NCBI GenBank assembly: GCA_030597645.1
Contig: JAUVRN010000090.1
Span: 1 to 7,226, forward strand
Origin: Candidatus Zixiibacteriota bacterium
Lineage (GTDB): Bacteria; Zixibacteria; MSB-5A5; JAUVRN01
Reading direction: 5' to 3'
DNA length: 7,226 bases
Position 1 is the stretch's first letter. Each line of letters starts with the position of its first letter. The notes beneath the pieces are model-generated. The model was not told the origin of the DNA. It did no database searches and saw only the letters and a program-made list of their open reading frames with translations. Below, piece by piece: positions 5,552 to 7,226 of the stretch. A program made the position numbers and the translations under genes.

Positions 5552-7226
5552 TCAATACGCGACCGGTTGCTCCACCTGTTCATCCACGGCCTGCGCATCG
5601 TCACGACCCAGCAGGCGCCCGACCGCGCCCTTGATGTCTTCGAGGATGTGGTAGATTGAAGGCACCAGCACCAGGGTGATGAAGGTGGCAAACACTACGC
5701 CGAAGGCGAGCGACACGGCCATGGGTATCAAGAACTGGGCCTGGAGGCTGCGCTCGAGCAACAGCGGGGTCAGACCCACGAACGTCGTCAGCGACGTCAG
5801 AATGATCGGCCGGAAACGCGCGACGCCTGCTTCGCGAATGGCGATGAACAGAGACTCGCCGGACGCGCGGTGACGGTTGACGAAGTCGACCATCACCAGG
5901 CTGTCGTTGACCACCACACCCGACAGCGCCACGATTCCGAATCCGGACAGTATCGTGAGGTCCAGGCCCATCAGCACGTGGCCCCAGGTGGCGCCCACCA
6001 GGCCGAACGGAATGGCGCTCATCACGATGAACGGTTGGACGTACGATCGAAACGGTATGGCCAGCAACACGTAGATGAGCAACAGCGCAAAACCGAATCC
6101 GCGCGCAAGGCCCGCCAGCGTCTCCTGCTGTTCGGACTGCTCCCCCTCGAAGGAATAGCGGATCGTCGGGTAACGTGACATGATGTCCGGCATCACGCGG
6201 GCGACGAGGTCCGCGGCGATGTCATTGGCGGAGGTCCTGCTGATGTCCACGTCGGCCGTCACGTTGATGGTACGCTTGCGATCAGTTCGCTGGATCGTGG
6301 CGAACCCGCGCCCCATATCCGCCTCGGCCGCCGACGTAAAGGGTACTTCGCTGCCGTCCGGCAACCGGATGCGCATGTTCTCCAGGTCGCTCAGCGTTCG
6401 ACGCTCCTCCTCCGGGTAGCGCACCATGACCCGAATGTCGTCTCGGCCGCGCTGAATACGCTGCGCTTCCTCGCCGTAAAATGCCTGTCGCACCTGTCGT
6501 GCCAGATCCGCGAGCGTGAGCCCGAGCGCTTCGGCCTCGGGTCTGATCCTTAGTTTGATCTCCTTCTTGCCGGACCGAAAGGAATCCGCGATGTCGAAAA
6601 CGCCCGGGTACTCGGCCAGCCGCTGTTTCAACAGGCCGGCCGCACCCTGCAGCGCATCGTAGTCGGCCCCGGCCAGTTGCACGTTGACCGCTTCCCCGGC
6701 ATCGAACAGGCTCGCAGAAAACACGAGTTCTTCTGCGTCCGGGATTGGACCGACCAGCTCACGCCAGCGACGACCCACTTCCTCGCTGCCGATGGTGCGA
6801 AACTCGGCGGACGCCAGCTGGACGTTGACTTCGCCCAGGTGCGACGCACTGAACGAGCTCGTCGACGGTCCGCTCGTCCTCATCATCCGGGCCTTAAACG
6901 GCTGTTCCCCTACCGAGGCGAGCACGTGCAGAACGGCACCGCCGTTGTCCTCCCCGTACTCTCTTTGAAGCTGGCGGGCCCCGGCCTCGATTCTCGCCAC
7001 GGCTTCGGCCGTGACCTCCGCCGGAGTGCCCTGCGGCATCTCGAGAAACGCCAGGACGTTGTCGGCATCCACCTTGGGGAAAAACACGAAGTTGACCCAG
7101 CCACCGGCGACCAGTCCCAGCGTGCCGATGAAGATCCCGATGGCCAGCGCCAGCGTGATGTACCGGAAATGTACCGCCGTCTCCAGAAACCTGCGATAGT
7201 GCGCCGTGGCCACACGCTTGAGAAAC
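5552..7226 (-). CDS. RND-superfamily efflux permease, C-terminal half; 5' end beyond the right edge
   Basis: The frame is open to the right edge. The GTG at 7213 is internal, since the codons FLKR precede it without a stop. The 557 visible residues match the second half of an RND permease (about 1040 residues in AcrB). They comprise TM7 (about residues 22-41) ending in FFPKVDADN, the porter and docking domains, and TM8-12 from about nt 6105 to 5640. TM10 carries GVVVNDSLVMVDF (around 5885-5920), and TM11 begins FRPIILTSL. RND permeases are proton-driven trimers in the inner membrane that work with a membrane fusion protein and an outer-membrane channel. The AcrB proton-relay Lys of TM10 aligns with Asn here, while the TM11 Thr is kept. 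Substrate specificity cannot be read from the sequence. The family call is firm; the drug or metal subclass is open. Confidence 0.92.
   Translation of the reverse strand, partial: FLKRVATAHYRRFLETAVHFRYITLALAIGIFIGTLGLVAGGWVNFVFFPKVDADNVLAFLEMPQGTPAEVTAEAVARIEAGARQLQREYGEDNGGAVLHVLASVGEQPFKARMMRTSGPSTSSFSASHLGEVNVQLASAEFRTIGSEEVGRRWRELVGPIPDAEELVFSASLFDAGEAVNVQLAGADYDALQGAAGLLKQRLAEYPGVFDIADSFRSGKKEIKLRIRPEAEALGLTLADLARQVRQAFYGEEAQRIQRGRDDIRVMVRYPEEERRTLSDLENMRIRLPDGSEVPFTSAAEADMGRGFATIQRTDRKRTINVTADVDISRTSANDIAADLVARVMPDIMSRYPTIRYSFEGEQSEQQETLAGLARGFGFALLLIYVLLAIPFRSYVQPFIVMSAIPFGLVGATWGHVLMGLDLTILSGFGIVALSGVVVNDSLVMVDFVNRHRASGESLFIAIREAGVARFRPIILTSLTTFVGLTPLLLERSLQAQFLIPMAVSLAFGVVFATFITLVLVPSIYHILEDIKGAVGRLLGRDDAQAVDEQVEQPVAY

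Noticed and set aside
7211..7213. GTG as the start of a short RND protein
   Set aside because: The frame continues upstream to the window edge, and the visible part begins just before TM7 of a longer permease.

Overview
The window holds four protein-coding genes, two of them cut by the window edges. It has no RNA genes, mobile elements or CRISPR arrays that I can see. The DNA is GC-rich (roughly 60% by eye) and densely coding. The gene content suggests an uncultured, environmental, Gram-negative-type bacterium. An RND efflux permease implies two membranes. The large secreted protein combines LVIVD-type beta-propellers, DUF4215 ("Myxococcus cysteine-rich") repeats and a C-terminal dockerin-like domain, a mix I associate with Myxococcota-like and FCB-group candidate phyla such as Zixibacteria. 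That placement is an inference from domain style, not a determination.

Left part (1-2354, + strand): two genes overlap by ATGA and so form a translationally coupled pair. The first is the 3' part of an SPFH/Band-7 protein of the YdjI (virion-core-like) type, ending in three zinc ribbons with an exact 27-residue period. The second is an unrecognised 469-residue protein with two CxxC-x14-CxxC zinc ribbons 255 residues apart. This looks like a two-protein module in which a membrane-associated SPFH scaffold works with a zinc-ribbon partner. Its function is unknown.

Middle (2355-5547, + strand): a leader of about 180 bases holds only weak signals, followed by a gene of about 1000 codons for a secreted or surface protein. 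Its order is signal peptide, a propeller of about seven blades, one DUF4215 module, a second propeller of about seven blades, eight tandem DUF4215 modules, and a dockerin-like pair of calcium loops. The start codon is doubtful: the only well-placed ribosome binding site points at an ATC codon rather than at the first canonical start (GTG).

Right part (5552-7226, - strand): the C-terminal half of an RND-superfamily efflux permease converges on the surface-protein gene, with only four bases between the stop codons. The N-terminal half, and probably the membrane fusion protein gene, lie beyond the right edge.

The most promising candidates for something undescribed are the SPFH/zinc-ribbon gene pair and the propeller-DUF4215-propeller-DUF4215x8-dockerin architecture. 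Nothing in the window shows that the three transcription units work together.
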